NCBI GenBank assembly: GCA_902805475.1
Contig: CADCSX010000023.1
Span: 2,232,001 to 2,296,000, forward strand
DNA: 64,000 bases
Origin: Entonaema liquescens
Taxonomy: Eukaryota > Ascomycota > Sordariomycetes > Xylariales > Xylariaceae
Reading direction: 5' to 3'
Of this stretch, positions 11,329 to 23,269 are shown piece after piece. The first letter of the stretch is position 1; each line of letters opens with the position of its first letter. Position numbers and translations under genes: made by a program. A model generated the notes under the pieces. It saw nothing but the letters and a program-made list of their open reading frames with translations, did no database searches and was not told where the DNA came from.

Positions 11329-11938
11329 GCAACCAACTAGCTCACTAGCTAGCAAAGGGGGTTCAGATTGGGAGAAAAAGGAATGAATAGGAAATGACAA
11401 GTAATGAGGCTCGGTTTTAAGAAAGCGAAGTACGGATTTCCTTTCTAAGTCGCAGTATGTACATAAGGCGATGATGGGGATTCGATTTTATAGATACGTC
11501 TTATGCCGAGTGTTAATATGAAGCTGTATGGCTGTATAAATATTGTCAGTATCGAGTTGCAATATATGCGATATTTGACTCTTGATCTGGTATTTCGTGT
11601 GCTTAATTGTTTGTCAATGCTCTTCTCTGCTTGATAGAATCTTCATCCGTTTCGTTATATTTCAGGGAAACTCTAGTTGGTTATTCCAATACCTGGTCTT
11701 TAGTTAGCTATTCTATCTTTGAAATTTGGGAGGTAGATATAAGCTTAAGTGAGAGCTTGTGTTGTTAAATTGTCATAGTTATGGTCAATAATTGATTTGG
11801 GGATGGATAGGTAGATTTCAAGGATATCAATTCATAAAATGACCCATGGACAGTGAGCAAATATGCAAGCGAGTGAGCCCAATGCAAATATCTAGGAATG
11901 CTACGATGCAGAAATCAAATTCAGTTCCAAACGCCGCC
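11329..11938. other. Intergenic between convergent genes
   Basis: 3' flanks of the secreted-protein gene (plus) and threonine synthase (minus). AT-rich; nothing else seen. Confidence 0.5.
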
Positions 11939-13641
11939 CTATGCCTGACCCTTTAACTCTTCCTCCACCTGCTTCTTCACGATTTCCCTGACCTTCTGCC
12001 AGTCGTTCACCACTTCTGTAACTCTCTTCTCCTTTGCCTCCAGACCCAAGAACTCTGGTGGTAGAACTTTCTCCTCGAAGTTAAAGCCGGGCTCGTCTTT
12101 CAATGCAAGATCGACTGCGCCGGCAAACTTGGCGGGATGAGCGGTCGAGAGCGAGATGTGAGGAGCCTTGGAACGCTCTAGTGATCGCAAGGATGCAGCG
12201 ACGCCTATCGCTGAGTGAGGGTCTAAGACGTATTCGATCTTTTTGAAGTAGTTCTTAATCGTATCGATCGTCTGCGAATCGCTCACCCGTTCGCTTTCAA
12301 AGTCGCGCTTAGCACTGGAGTGTACATCGCGATAAACTGGGCCAAAACCACCGCTTGTCTTCAGTTGTTTCATCCATGCGGCGACCTCCTGACCGGCTTG
12401 CCTCCTATTCCACTCTTCATCCATACCAGCAACGGAGGCAAATTCGTAAGCTAGGAACCAAAGCAGTCGCTCAAAGTTACTCGAGACGAGAATATCCATT
12501 GCGGGGCTTAGCGTCTCCTTGACGCCATCCTCGTGAGCTTTGACGCCATCAACCGCCAGACCGCCTTGCGCTTCCGGACCGCGAGCGGGCTTTTTCTCAT
12601 ATTTCCCCGTCTTCCAGAATCGGTCAAGGATATCGTTCTCGTTTGTCGCAACTACTAATTTTTCCACGGGTAGACCCATCCTGTGTGCAAAGTAACCAGC
12701 TAAGATATCGCCGAAATTACCGCTGGGTACAACATAGCGGACTTTTTCGCCGATAGTTAGCCCGGATGATTTAGCAAGCGAAAAGTAAGAGTAGAAATAG
12801 TAAACGATCTGGGCGAGAATTCTTGCCCAGTTTATCGAGTTTACTGCGCCAAGGTTGAGAGTTGAGTTAATATCCGGATCAGCGAACAAGGCCTTCACTA
12901 TATCCTGGCAATCGTCGAATGTACCATTAACTGCTAAGTTATGCACGTTCGCATCCAGTACTGTGGTCATTTGTGCCTCTTGAATAGGGCTGACCCTGCC
13001 CTTGGGATGAAGGATGAATACCGACACATCTTTCTTTCCTCGTAGTCCGTAGATAGCCGCCGAACCGGTGTCACCACTTGTAGCGCCTACCACAGTCAGG
13101 TGGTGTCTGTCGGTGCCCGTCTTTCCCTCATTCTTTCGCACTAGGAAATACTCGAAGAGGTTACCGAGAAATTGGAGAGCAACATCCTTGAACGCAAATG
13201 TAGGTCCGTGGAAGAGTTCTAGTAGGTACAAGTTGTCGTGAAGATGTCGTAGCGGTGTAGTTTCAGGGGCGCGGAAAGTCGAATAACTTCTGTCGATAAT
13301 TCCTTTCAAGTCATCTCGTGGAATTTCAGACGGTGCTATATATAGAGATAGGATCTCGAGAGCAAGATCAGGGAAGGATAAATCTTTCCAACTTTGCCAG
13401 TTGCCTGCCGAAGGGATCTCCTCGGGAATGTAAAGCCCGCCATCAGTGGCTAAGCCTTTTAAAACAACTGCCTCGAAAGAGAACTAGAGAGGCTGGTCAG
13501 TAAAAAAGTCGCTATAGAGAATCATACCGCTATAACTCATACATCATAGTCTTCGCCTCTAGTACTCAAATACCTTTGAGAAGCATTACGAGGATCCGAG
13601 GTCTCGGCATCTGTCGTCTGGCCATTGGTTTCGTTCGACAT
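11939..13641 (-). CDS. THR4: Threonine synthase
   Basis: PLP enzyme converting O-phosphohomoserine to threonine, the last step of threonine biosynthesis. Exon 1 is 13543-13641 (33 codons, ending RYLSTRGEDYD) and exon 2 is 11939-13483, 547 residues in all. The junction restores the fungal N-terminal domain FSFEAVVLKGLATDGGL. The PLP lysine is in the block FHGPTFAFKDVALQFLGN; VVGATSGDTGSAAIYGLRGK, VVPSGNFGDILAGYFA and LSTAHPAKFA are further family hallmarks. Donor GTATGA, acceptor CTAG. The long insert with EKKPARGPEAQGGLAV after NDILDRFWKTGKY is a small extra loop relative to yeast. Divergent from the OPT gene. Confidence 0.96.
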
Positions 13642-14762
13642 GATGAAAATCTTGGGCCAAAGACAATGGTTATGTGTCTTACGATCTCCAAGTTCCCTTG
13701 GAGGGTGTTGTTCCGCTTGGAGATGACGAAGGAGAAAAAAAAATATAAAAACTCGAAAGACCGAATTCGGCTGATAGTTCGATTACTACCCCGCACTAGC
13801 CTGATCTAGATAGAATCTGAGCTGGGAAAGAGGGAAGAGTGGTCCCTTAGTCCCCTATTCTCCTGTACCTGCTAACAATCCAAATAGAAGGGAAGCAGCT
13901 GAGCAGGGCTTGGTATTTTGAGGGGGCTGCCCCTGAACATTGAACCCCCGATTGCGTTAAACCCTGCATCTTCTAACCTTATCCTACGCTATGTATAATA
14001 CATTATTCTTGGGCGGTGGGTATAAACATATCTGTACCTCAAAAAGGTAAAGTTACACGTGTACCTATCTCTTCAAAATTGAATTATTCACTTGGATATC
14101 TGGCGCAAATAGATTGTTATTGAATTAGGTAGTTAAAGAGGCCATGTGAAAGATTATCATTCGAGTCGGACTGCGTGATGTTGTCATACCTGCGTGTGAA
14201 TGCTTATACATATGCCTTACATAGTACATATCGCTTTACGAACTGCATATCGATTCTCTTTAATGCTTGGCATAATTGATAACATAACTGAGAGTTAATA
14301 CCAAGCAAATTCTTTCTTTCCATAACTAGTTGAATGGAAGAACCTTTATGCCATCATTGAATCAGTGCATACCTATGCCCGACTTTATACAGGTACGGGA
14401 ATACTTACCTAATACAGTAGGCCCTGCTGTAAGGTCTTGGCGTTGATTCGTGGGAGCTTGGAAGGGCCCATGTACCTATTTTAGCCACTGTGGGATAGTG
14501 CCCTTTCTTGATATCTCCGGCTTGGTCAGCAGTCATTATCGGTACATGTCCTCCCGTTGTCCCATGCTTTCTGTTTATTATTTCATCCCGTTCAACTTAA
14601 AAATCTTAACATTGCATCAAGTGTAAATTATCCATCTCAATATGGACTAATCTTTATAGGCTATCATTCTTAGACAGTAGTTTCTTCTTAAAGTTTCGTA
14701 ATCAACCTTTGCTATCTCAAGTTACGCGGTCCTGTTACATTTCGACCTGTCGCTCCGCTACT
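13642..14762. other. Divergent intergenic region THR4 / OPT
   Basis: 1.1 kb between divergently transcribed genes. It must contain both promoters. I found no clear TGACTCA (Cpc1/Gcn4) site here although THR4 is an amino-acid gene. AT-rich. Confidence 0.45.
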
Positions 14763-17347
14763 ATGGCTCCCGACAGAGGAAGTATTCAAGATTCGGGACC
14801 TCCTCCGTATTCATCCGAGACCGAAGAAGAGACCAAGTATCTTCCGGAGGGCCGACATTTTACGCTTCGGGGTATTGCCGCTGGTCTACTTGTCGGGCTG
14901 ATGTGAGTAGCACGTGTATCTCTTTATTTTCCTTTTCGTAACATGGCATAGACGAGCCTCCCTTTATTATATAAGCCATCTCATTTAGAACATGATGTAG
15001 ACCTAGACCCTCCATTTAGTGATTGAACTATATCAAAAAAAAGGCATTACTGATTTTATATTATAGAATATGTTTCAGCAATATGTACTTCGGGTTGCAG
15101 ACTGGCTGGATTTCTATGATGACGATGCCTGCTAGTCTATTGGGCTTCGGTATCTTCAAGACCCTGTCACGTCATTTATCATTTCCGTTCTCCCCTGTAG
15201 AAAATGTACTTGTGCAGTCCGTAGCAGGTGGAATGGCGATCATGCCTCTTGGTTGTGGATTTGTAGGCGTCGTAAGTAGCACCGGGCTCAACAAGGGAAG
15301 AGTAGATATACTAACTAGATCCGTCCTGGATTTAGATACCGGCTATGGAGTATATGATGGACTCATCAGAACAAGGTCCCATAAAGCTAAGTATGTGGAA
15401 GCTCATAATTTGGTCTCTAGGCCTTTGCTACTTCGGTGTCGTATTTGCCGTTCCGTTGTAAGTTAATAGTTCTCTCTAATCTATTCGATATTTGTAACTA
15501 ATCCCACCTAGGCGTCGACAAGTGATTATTAGAGAGCAACTGAAGTTCCCAAGCGGCTTTAGTACTGCGGTGCTCATTGGGGTTCTTCATGGTAAAGGGC
15601 AGACCCAGAACAGTGGTGCTCTAGATACTTCAAAAGCCGCTACTTTCGGTAGTCTAGCGCTTGAGAATCAACCTCTTCTGCAAACTGAAGGAGCCGACGG
15701 TGACGCCGACGTAGCCGATTCGAGTGACGGACTACCACCGGCTGAGGCGACAAAGCCGTATAACTGGGGCTCCAATATCCGGCTCCTTTTAATTACATTT
15801 GGGATATCCGGCTTATACACACTCTCCACTTATTTCTTCCCTATACTTAGAAATCTTCCCATCTTTGGAACGGTGGCAGCAGACACCTGGCTCTGGACCC
15901 TGAACCCAAGCCTTGCGTACGTTGGACAGGGTATTATAATGGGTCCTTCTACGACCATACATATGCTTCTTGGAGCAGTAGTTGGCTGGGGCATTCTATC
16001 TCCCCTTGCCAAGTTTCGGGGTTGGGCCCCAGGACCGGTTGATGATTGGGAGGAGGGTAGTAGAGGCTGGATTGTATGGACTTCTCTTGCTATTATGCTA
16101 GCGGATGCCATTGTCAGTCTAGGATACATTGCCTTCGCTCCACTTCTAAAGAATTATCCCTCTATCATTGCGGAAGTCAAACAACAATTTAAACATAATA
16201 AGCTCAAGAGTTTATTGTTCCGCCAACCCGAAGGATATACGGCTGTTCGGAGTGGTGAAGACGACCCGAGACCTTCGGTAGCTGCGAGAAACTCGGAGGA
16301 TGCAGATATCCTACCAAGCCCAACAGTTGAACGTAGAAATCCTTTCGATACAACACCAACTCAAAGAGCATGGGATCATGATGATGCACCTCCCGAGCAA
16401 CTGGTCGGAAGTAGAACAGTCAGTGTTGGTCTCGTTGTATCTGTTCTCGTCTGTGTCGCTAGTATCCATATTACATTTGGCGATCTAGTCCCTCTATATG
16501 CTACTGTCATAGCCGTTCTTATGGCAATGGTTTTGAGCATAATGGGAGTTAGAGCATTGGGCGAAACAGACCTGAACCCCGTTTCTGGAATCAGCAAGCT
16601 GGCACAGCTTTTCTTCGCGTTGATTATTCCACAGTCTCATAAGTCAAGTGTTCTCATTAACTTGGTAGCTGGCGCTGTATCGGAAGCTGGTGCATTGCAA
16701 GCCGGCGATCTCATGCAAGATCTCAAGACAGGTCATTTACTGGGTGCGGCGCCCAAAGCACAATTCTGGGGCCAGATGATTGGCGCGACTGTGGGTGCAG
16801 TCGTCAGCGCTTTCATCTATCGATTATACACTGCTGCATACGAAGTCCCAGGAGATCTTTTCCAAGTACCCACCGGCCGCGTATGGATAGCTACTGCACG
16901 ATTGGTCACGGGTAAGGGGTTACCAGAAATGGCCAGGAGTTACGCTATTGGTGGAGCGATCATTTTCGCTGTCTTCACTGCTCTGCGCACAAAGGCGATT
17001 GGAAAGAATTGGCATGCGTATATACCCGGTGGAATCGCCGTGGCTGTTGGTAAGAATAAACAAACATGATGAACTAGAATCGTTGCTAACAATATTTTCA
17101 GGAATGTATAATGTGCCATCTTTCACATTAGCGAGGACAATTGGTGGACTAATAAACTGGTACTGGAGGATATATCTGCGAAAAGACGATACGCCGCTGA
17201 TCATCCTTGCATCTGTGAGTGACTGGTAGTTATGACTAGCTTTGTAAATGGTATTACTAACATTGATCACAGGGCTTCGTTCTTGGAGAAGGGTTTTTGA
17301 GTATCGTTAATCTGTTATTACAGAGTTCCCAGGTTCCTCACCTCTGA
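14763..17347 (+). CDS. OPT-family oligopeptide/siderophore-metal transporter
   Basis: Polytopic membrane transporter of the oligopeptide transporter (OPT) superfamily. Six exons in phase: 14763-14902, 15067-15271, 15336-15457, 15512-17049, 17102-17214, 17273-17347, giving 730 residues. Introns use GTGAGT/GTAAGT/GTAAGA donors and TACTAAC-type branch sites (for example near 15310 and 17255). The N-terminus is short and acidic, then LRGIAAGLLVGLIICFSNMY and FGLQTGWISMMTMPASLLGF, a typical OPT opening; RRQVIIREQLKFPSGFSTA follows exon 4 start. Later blocks include NPVSGISKLAQLFFALIIP and YNVPSFTLARTIGGLINWYW near the end. Substrate cannot be read from sequence. An ATG at 14709 is also in frame; I prefer 14763 because the residues between look non-conserved. 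Confidence 0.9.
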
Positions 17348-17839
17348 GAAGTGTAGCGCTAGCCAATCGGGGGACGTACGCAGTTCAGCCTGAAATAATC
17401 ATACGATGTTTGATCTATCTAGGTAGGTAGTATATCGGTCTATTTAGTAATCTAAACTTACAGTTTGCCGAGCGATCTATAATTTGTACTAGATGTTATC
17501 GTTAGGAATAGGAGAAGATGCTGGGGAGTACGAATAACATCGAGTAGCGCAACATCATAATACTTGGAATATACACAAAACCATCTTCATACAGGACAAC
17601 CTGATCTCAATGATCAGATATCATCTAGTATACCAAGAACTATTCGGCCTATGATCTATGGTAATCGCCGATCTTAGTCGGAGCCGTGGTTGAGTAGTGG
17701 TCTGATCTCGCCCCCGCATTTTGAGTCCCACAGCCGGCGCGGGGTCCTAATATATCGGTATCCCTCTCGAAACGCGCGGACCAGCAAAGTCTTGCATCTC
17801 ACATCGTAGTTGGTTCGATCAGTGTAAAATAAAGTCAAG
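17348..17839. other. Intergenic OPT / dienelactone hydrolase
   Basis: About 0.5 kb. Contains CTAGGTAGGTAG at 17419-17430, one of several copies of this motif in the window. The right part is the promoter of the hydrolase. No gene seen. Confidence 0.5.
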
Positions 17840-19022
17840 ATGCTGCTCAAGGAGGACCATGTAGACGTACAAACGACGGTGAATGGGAAGGAGACGTCGA
17901 TGAGTGAGAAGAACCTGCGAGACAATAGAGGTTCGCGACTAGAGACGCTAACGTTGGGCAGGAATTTTCACATTTCATCCCACCATCCCGCAATACCCTG
18001 AGGCGTAAGGCCTTTATTTTCTTTCCACTTAGGGACTTGGACATAAGTTTACTGATGAGTTGGCAGTCGATTTCCTGGCGTCGTTTTATTCAGCGAGATC
18101 TATCAAGGTATCATCATCATCATCATTATCATCATTGTCGAGCATTGAGCACGGCAAGTCGTCGTCAATCAACTATGCAGCTTGCTAACTAGCGCGTTGG
18201 ATAGTCACGGGTCCCGTAGCGCGATTCGCGCGTCAAATCGCAGGTCAGGGCTATATTGTCGCCGCTCCTTCGTCGTATCATGACTTCACTGGCCCCGAAG
18301 CTCTGGCTTACGATGTACCGGGAACCGACCAGGGGAACGAGTGGAAGGTGAAGAAGGTAAGTTTATGGCTCCATGTAGCATATGAGATAATTGCCGGCTA
18401 ATCGCAAGCAATCGTTTACAGACTCTTGAATCATATGATGTGGACTCTCACAAGGCAGTTGATTACCTCCTTAGCCTTCCTACGTGTACGGGGCGGATAG
18501 GTAGCACGGGAATGTGTCTGGGTGGCCATCTTTCTCTACGAGCTAGTGTACGACTCCTACCTTCGAATAAACACCCTCACGCTGACCCTCCTCTAGCTTG
18601 ATCCGCGTATAAGCGCAGTCGTCTCGTACTTTGGTACCGATATTCACTCCCGCACGTTAGGACCTCATTCCGGGGCCAACTTGTCGGTGCAGGGACCAGA
18701 GAACAGCAACCACACGCTCGATAGGCTCGCCGAGATCAAGGCTGAAGTGGCCTTCATCTTCGGTATTAAGGACACTCACGTCCCAGACAATGGCCGTGAC
18801 TTGCTTCGACAGAAACTTAGGGAAGCCGGAACCGTCTTCAGCTACTACGAGTTCGCGTGGGCGCAGCACGCCTTCATCCGCGACGAGCTGAGCAAGGGTC
18901 GTTACGACCCGGCCATTACGAAGATCTGCTTCGAGGTACTGCTGGAACTATTCGGCCGAGTGCTGAAATCGGACCTGGGACCGCGGGACAATACACCCGA
19001 GAAGGTCGAGCACTTCTGTTGA
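17840..19022 (+). CDS. Dienelactone hydrolase family protein
   Basis: Alpha/beta hydrolase, 283 residues, from six exons: 17840-17903, 17962-18004, 18067-18107, 18205-18356, 18422-18547, 18597-19022. All phases agree and give one continuous protein. Conserved pieces: RFPGVVLFSEIYQVTGPVAR, QGYIVAAPSSYHDF, then the nucleophile elbow GMCLGGHLS with a cysteine (as in dienelactone hydrolase, rather than serine), acid residue in FGIKDTHVP and the catalytic His in WAQHAFIRDE. The family opens lactone/ester rings, for example in aromatic degradation; the actual substrate is unknown. Intron 3 carries a (TCA)n tract. The N-terminal exons are very small, so a wrong first exon is possible, but all splice sites are standard. 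Confidence 0.88.
18109..18135 (+). repeat. (TCA)n microsatellite in intron
   Basis: Trinucleotide repeat beginning directly after the GT of the third intron of the dienelactone hydrolase gene, with one TTA interruption. Confidence 0.8.
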
Positions 19023-20407
19023 TGAATCAATCTATGATGTCTGCAGCCTATATCAGGTAGGCCGAGATCTAATCTTGGAAACCAAACAAAAATCCACCCC
19101 AGCTGTTTTTCGGGGGTGTTGAGTAGCTACATATTCGCTCATTATTTATCCAAAACTGCATATACCGAATTAACCCCTGAAAACCGAAAGTGAGCCAAGG
19201 ATATGTAGATGGAGATATATAGTCCTACGTAGAGGCAGCTCGAAATTCGAAGAACCCAGAAGAGGCTGCTATGACGCCTTGCTAAATAGATGGTTGGTGG
19301 ATTTGCCCGCATCTTGCTGAACGTGAGACATATATTAATAAATGCTATGCTTGAAACGTTTCCGGAGCAATAGGTCGTTCGTCTGGGGTTATTGTGGCTG
19401 GTCTAGGTCATTTTTGGTTACATTATTCTTATGAGTATGCGCCTCGAGGGTTGGTTGTGGGGGTTGTCCTATGTGTAAGGCTGGCTACCGAATTATGAAG
19501 TTCCTAAATAGGTATATGAAATATTGGGGAGATAAGATAATGGTGGGCTGAATATTATGTTATGACATTCTTACATTAGGTAGTTTATAAGGCGGGCTCG
19601 TGAACTATGATGTACCTAAAAAAGGCTGTATTATTTTTTTTTTATGATGGTTGGTATGAAAATGGAGATGGATATCAGAGATAGACATGGTACAAAGTTA
19701 CTTCCAAAGAGGTTGTACACTTTTGAACGACATCTGCTTCTGAAAATGCAAATTCTCCGAATGCGATTGGACTTGCGAGCCGAAAACACGCACATGTACA
19801 TAATGTAGATCCCACAAGTGACTTGAATCTTCTAGATTTACATAATGACGTCCTTCTAGCGTTCGCATGTCCCCTAAAGTCCTACGCAGGCACAGCTTTG
19901 TACATAGGTACCTAGTGTAGGTAAATCAGGCAAGGCAGGTTGATAGTTTAGAAGATAGAAGGCAGTAGGCGAAGCAGCTCGAAGTTGCCTCATCAACGGA
20001 TCCGTTCCTGCCTAACAGCGAAAGGAAGGGAAAAGAAGAAGAAAAGATACATTGGAGTAGGTATTTTGCATTTCGTGCATTTTTTAGCGGGGCCTAAGGC
20101 GGGTTGATTAGCCTGGGCAACCAAACAGTGATGTCAGTAACCCTTACTGAGCGCGATGGCGGGGTAAGTACCACGAGTACTCAAAGTACGTGATTTGTAT
20201 AAGGGCATATGGTAATAGTACTTGGAAATTTGTACCTTAGGTAAGTGAAGTACATGTAGTCACTATTCAAGACGTCTAGAATTGACAGTGTAATGTTAGT
20301 AAATTCACCTAAATCCTTAGATACATTTTTGAGTAAGACGAAAAATAATGGTACATGAAGTACAAAAGTGCGTTATTGAAAAATTCTATTTCTGTCTATT
20401 CCTATCT

Positions 20408-20436
20408 AGGGGATTCCACTGAATTCAGGAAGCTTG
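20408..20436 (+). promoter_or_regulatory. STRE plus heat-shock element of HSP70
   Basis: AGGGG (STRE, Msn2/4-type) at 20408-20412, followed by the heat-shock factor pattern TTC-ag-GAA-gc-TTg at 20424-20436, about 360 bp before the HSP70 ATG. The spacing of alternating NGAAN units is correct. Confidence 0.6.
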
Positions 20437-20497
20437 AAGGGTTTTCAGTTGGCAAGTTAGGCGGAAAGTACCAGATGCGGGTACCAACTTCCAGCAA

Positions 20498-20510
20498 TTC
20501 GAGAAGATTC
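20498..20510 (+). promoter_or_regulatory. Perfect three-unit heat-shock element
   Basis: TTC-ga-GAA-ga-TTC, three inverted NGAAN units with exact 2-bp spacing, 279 bp before the HSP70 start codon. This is the canonical Hsf1 site. Confidence 0.75.
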
Positions 20511-20788
20511 CCTGGCCCCACCATAGCTTCCACATCTGGTTGTATAAACTGCTGCTCAAGTCCCAGGAACATTTCTCTTTTCATCATCAATCTCAGACAT
20601 CAACAACAACAATTCACATACGAACAACGCAAAAACCACTAAATTAGATACCCGCCCCATTTGGGTACAAAAGTCTGCGTTTTTCATAACATCTTCACGC
20701 TCTTACACACTTCTCTACACTATCACTTTTCTTGTCATTACCCCGCCATACTACTGTTTGACGCCAAAAAGTCATCACATCTTTCACA

Positions 20789-22741
20789 ATGGTTGCCGCA
20801 GTCGGAATTGACTTGGGCACGACCTACTCTTGTGTAGGCGTCTACCGAGATGACCGAATTGAAATCATTGCCAATGACCAGGGTAACCGAACCACACCCT
20901 CCTTCGTGGCCTTCACGGACACGGAGCGTCTAATTGGTGATGCCGCCAAGAACCAGGTCGCCATGAACCCTCAGAACACCGTCTTCGACGCTAAGCGTCT
21001 AATCGGTCGCAAGTTCTCCGACCCTGAGGTTCAGGCTGACATGAAGCACTTCCCCTTCAAGATCGTTGACAAGAACGGCAAGCCTATTGTTGAGGTTGAG
21101 TACAAGGGTGAGACCAAGCAGTTCACCCCCGAAGAGATTTCCTCTATGGTCCTCACCAAGATGCGTGAGACTGCTGAATCCTACCTTGGTGGTACCGTCA
21201 ACAACGCTGTCATCACTGTACCTGCCTACTTCAACGACTCTCAGCGACAAGCTACCAAGGATGCTGGTCTCATTGCTGGCCTAAACGTCCTCCGAATTAT
21301 CAACGAACCCACAGCTGCTGCCATCGCCTATGGTCTTGACAAGAAGGCCGAGGGTGAGCGCAACGTTCTCATCTTCGATCTCGGTGGTGGTACTTTCGAT
21401 GTCTCTCTCCTAACCATTGAGGAGGGTATCTTCGAGGTCAAGTCTACTGCCGGTGACACTCACTTGGGTGGTGAGGACTTCGACAACCGTCTCGTCAACC
21501 ACTTCGTGAACGAGTTCAAGCGTAAGCACAAGAAGGATCTCTCTACCAACGCACGTGCTCTGCGACGTCTCCGAACCGCTTGCGAGCGTGCCAAGCGTAC
21601 TCTTTCCTCTTCTGCTCAGACCTCCATTGAGATCGACTCTCTATTCGAGGGTATCGACTTCTACACGTCTATCACCCGTGCCAGATTCGAGGAGCTTTGC
21701 CAGGATCTCTTCCGATCCACCATCCAGCCCGTCGACCGTGTCCTTGCTGATGCCAAGATCGACAAGTCTCAAGTCCACGAGATTGTCCTCGTCGGTGGTT
21801 CCACCCGTATCCCCCGTGTGCAGAAGCTCATCACCGACTACTTCAACGGAAAGGAGCCCAACAAATCTATCAACCCCGATGAGGCCGTTGCCTACGGTGC
21901 CGCCGTCCAGGCTGCTATCCTTTCTGGTGACACCAGCTCCAAGTCGACCAACGAGATCCTGCTTCTCGACGTCGCCCCGCTATCTATCGGTATCGAGACT
22001 GCTGGTGGTATGATGACCAAGCTCATCCCCCGCAACACCACCATCCCCACCAAGAAGTCCGAGGTCTTCTCCACCTTCTCGGACAACCAGCCTGGTGTGC
22101 TTATCCAAGTCTACGAGGGTGAGCGTCAACGCACTAAGGACAACAACCTGCTCGGCAAGTTCGAGCTAACTGGTATCCCACCTGCGCCTCGTGGTGTCCC
22201 TCAAATTGAGGTCACATTCGATGTTGATGCCAACGGTATCATCAACGTGTCCGCCGTTGAGAAGGGCACTGGCAAGTCCAACAAGATTGTCATCACCAAC
22301 GACAAGGGTCGTCTATCCAAGGAGGAGATTGAGCGCATGCTCAACGAAGCCGAGAAGTACAAGGAGGAAGATGAGGCTGAGGGTCGCCGTATCGGTGCCA
22401 AGAACGGTCTTGAATCCTACGCCTACTCTCTCCGAAACACCCTCTCCGACTCCAAGGTCGATGAGAAGCTCGACGCTGGTGACAAGGAGAAGCTCAAGTC
22501 CGAGATCGACAAGGTTGTCTCTTGGCTCGATGAGAACCAGCAGGCCACCCGCGAGGAGTACGAGGAGAAGCAGAAGGAGCTTGAGGGTATCGCCAACCCC
22601 ATCATGATGAAGTTCTACGGAGCTGGTGGTGCCCCCGGTGGTGTTCCCGGCGCCGGCGGCCCTGGCGGCTTCCCCGGTGCTCCCGGTGGTGCCCCTGGTG
22701 GTGGCCAGGATGACGGCCCTACTGTCGAGGAGGTTGACTAA
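20789..22741 (+). CDS. hsp70: Cytosolic HSP70 chaperone (Ssa type)
   Basis: ATP-dependent chaperone of cytosol and nucleus. Uninterrupted 650-residue frame, the usual length. Nucleotide-binding domain: GIDLGTTYSCVG at residue 6, VPAYFNDSQRQATKDAG, INEPTAAAIAYGLD, FDLGGGTFDVSLL and LVGGSTRIPRVQ. The linker/substrate domain follows (LLLDVAPLSIGIETAGG, then ITNDKGRLSKEEIERM). The C-terminus is a Gly/Pro-rich GGAPGG lid tail ending in EEVD, the motif that binds TPR co-chaperones and marks cytosolic forms. Codons are strongly biased toward C-ending ones, as for abundant proteins. The gene is intronless, useful when heat blocks splicing; many fungal relatives have 5' introns. Heat-shock elements lie upstream. 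Confidence 0.98.
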   Translation: MVAAVGIDLGTTYSCVGVYRDDRIEIIANDQGNRTTPSFVAFTDTERLIGDAAKNQVAMNPQNTVFDAKRLIGRKFSDPEVQADMKHFPFKIVDKNGKPIVEVEYKGETKQFTPEEISSMVLTKMRETAESYLGGTVNNAVITVPAYFNDSQRQATKDAGLIAGLNVLRIINEPTAAAIAYGLDKKAEGERNVLIFDLGGGTFDVSLLTIEEGIFEVKSTAGDTHLGGEDFDNRLVNHFVNEFKRKHKKDLSTNARALRRLRTACERAKRTLSSSAQTSIEIDSLFEGIDFYTSITRARFEELCQDLFRSTIQPVDRVLADAKIDKSQVHEIVLVGGSTRIPRVQKLITDYFNGKEPNKSINPDEAVAYGAAVQAAILSGDTSSKSTNEILLLDVAPLSIGIETAGGMMTKLIPRNTTIPTKKSEVFSTFSDNQPGVLIQVYEGERQRTKDNNLLGKFELTGIPPAPRGVPQIEVTFDVDANGIINVSAVEKGTGKSNKIVITNDKGRLSKEEIERMLNEAEKYKEEDEAEGRRIGAKNGLESYAYSLRNTLSDSKVDEKLDAGDKEKLKSEIDKVVSWLDENQQATREEYEEKQKELEGIANPIMMKFYGAGGAPGGVPGAGGPGGFPGAPGGAPGGGQDDGPTVEEVD

Positions 22742-23269
22742 ACGGTTTCGCATTCATGATATCACTTTTCCTTTTTAATCGTTCCGGCGTTTTCCTCGGT
22801 GTTAATGACACTGTGTGGCGGTCTCGGATTTCACGGGTTTGCACTAGATTTTACTGGTAATGAATGATACAGGGCAAAAGTTGCGGTTTATGACTTGCAT
22901 GGGATGTATTCTAGGCAGGGATAATCCTACTACGAAGCAATGAAGTTAATTCATAAATAAAACGCTGCCGTCTTCTTTGTGATTGTGACCTATGTAACAT
23001 AACTATGAGCTTTGCTACACAATACATGATTGAGATACTACCTATCTCTTAAAATATCTGCTTCTTGCAATGAAGAAAGTGGAGTTGATGCTTAGAAAAT
23101 TATATATTTCGTAAATGCTCATATTTCCGTATGGCATGATGCTATAACTTAGTACACTATTGAGATGATCCTACCCATTCACCGTAAATCAAATATCTTA
23201 ACTAAAGCCCTTTACACTTTACATAAATACACGTAAGTAGTAGACTGACTACTACACTGACTTGGAAAA
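22742..23269. other. Intergenic between convergent genes
   Basis: 3' flanks of HSP70 and of the Emi1-like gene. AT-rich, no further feature seen. Confidence 0.5.

Larger units (their letters stand above)
19023..20788. other. Intergenic: HSP70 promoter region
   Basis: 1.77 kb upstream of HSP70. Contains the heat-shock elements and STRE listed separately and a long T run at 19630-19642. The last about 190 bases are a C/A/T-rich leader without ATG, as expected for HSP70. No further gene seen. Confidence 0.6.

Noticed and set aside
13642..14762. Cpc1/Gcn4 site for THR4
   Set aside because: No TGACTCA found in the divergent spacer; copies near 53349 and 54895 are unrelated.
22313..22753. 146-codon frame antisense to HSP70
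   Set aside because: Long antisense frames are a known by-product of HSP70 codon bias; low-complexity Leu/Gly content and no independent signal.
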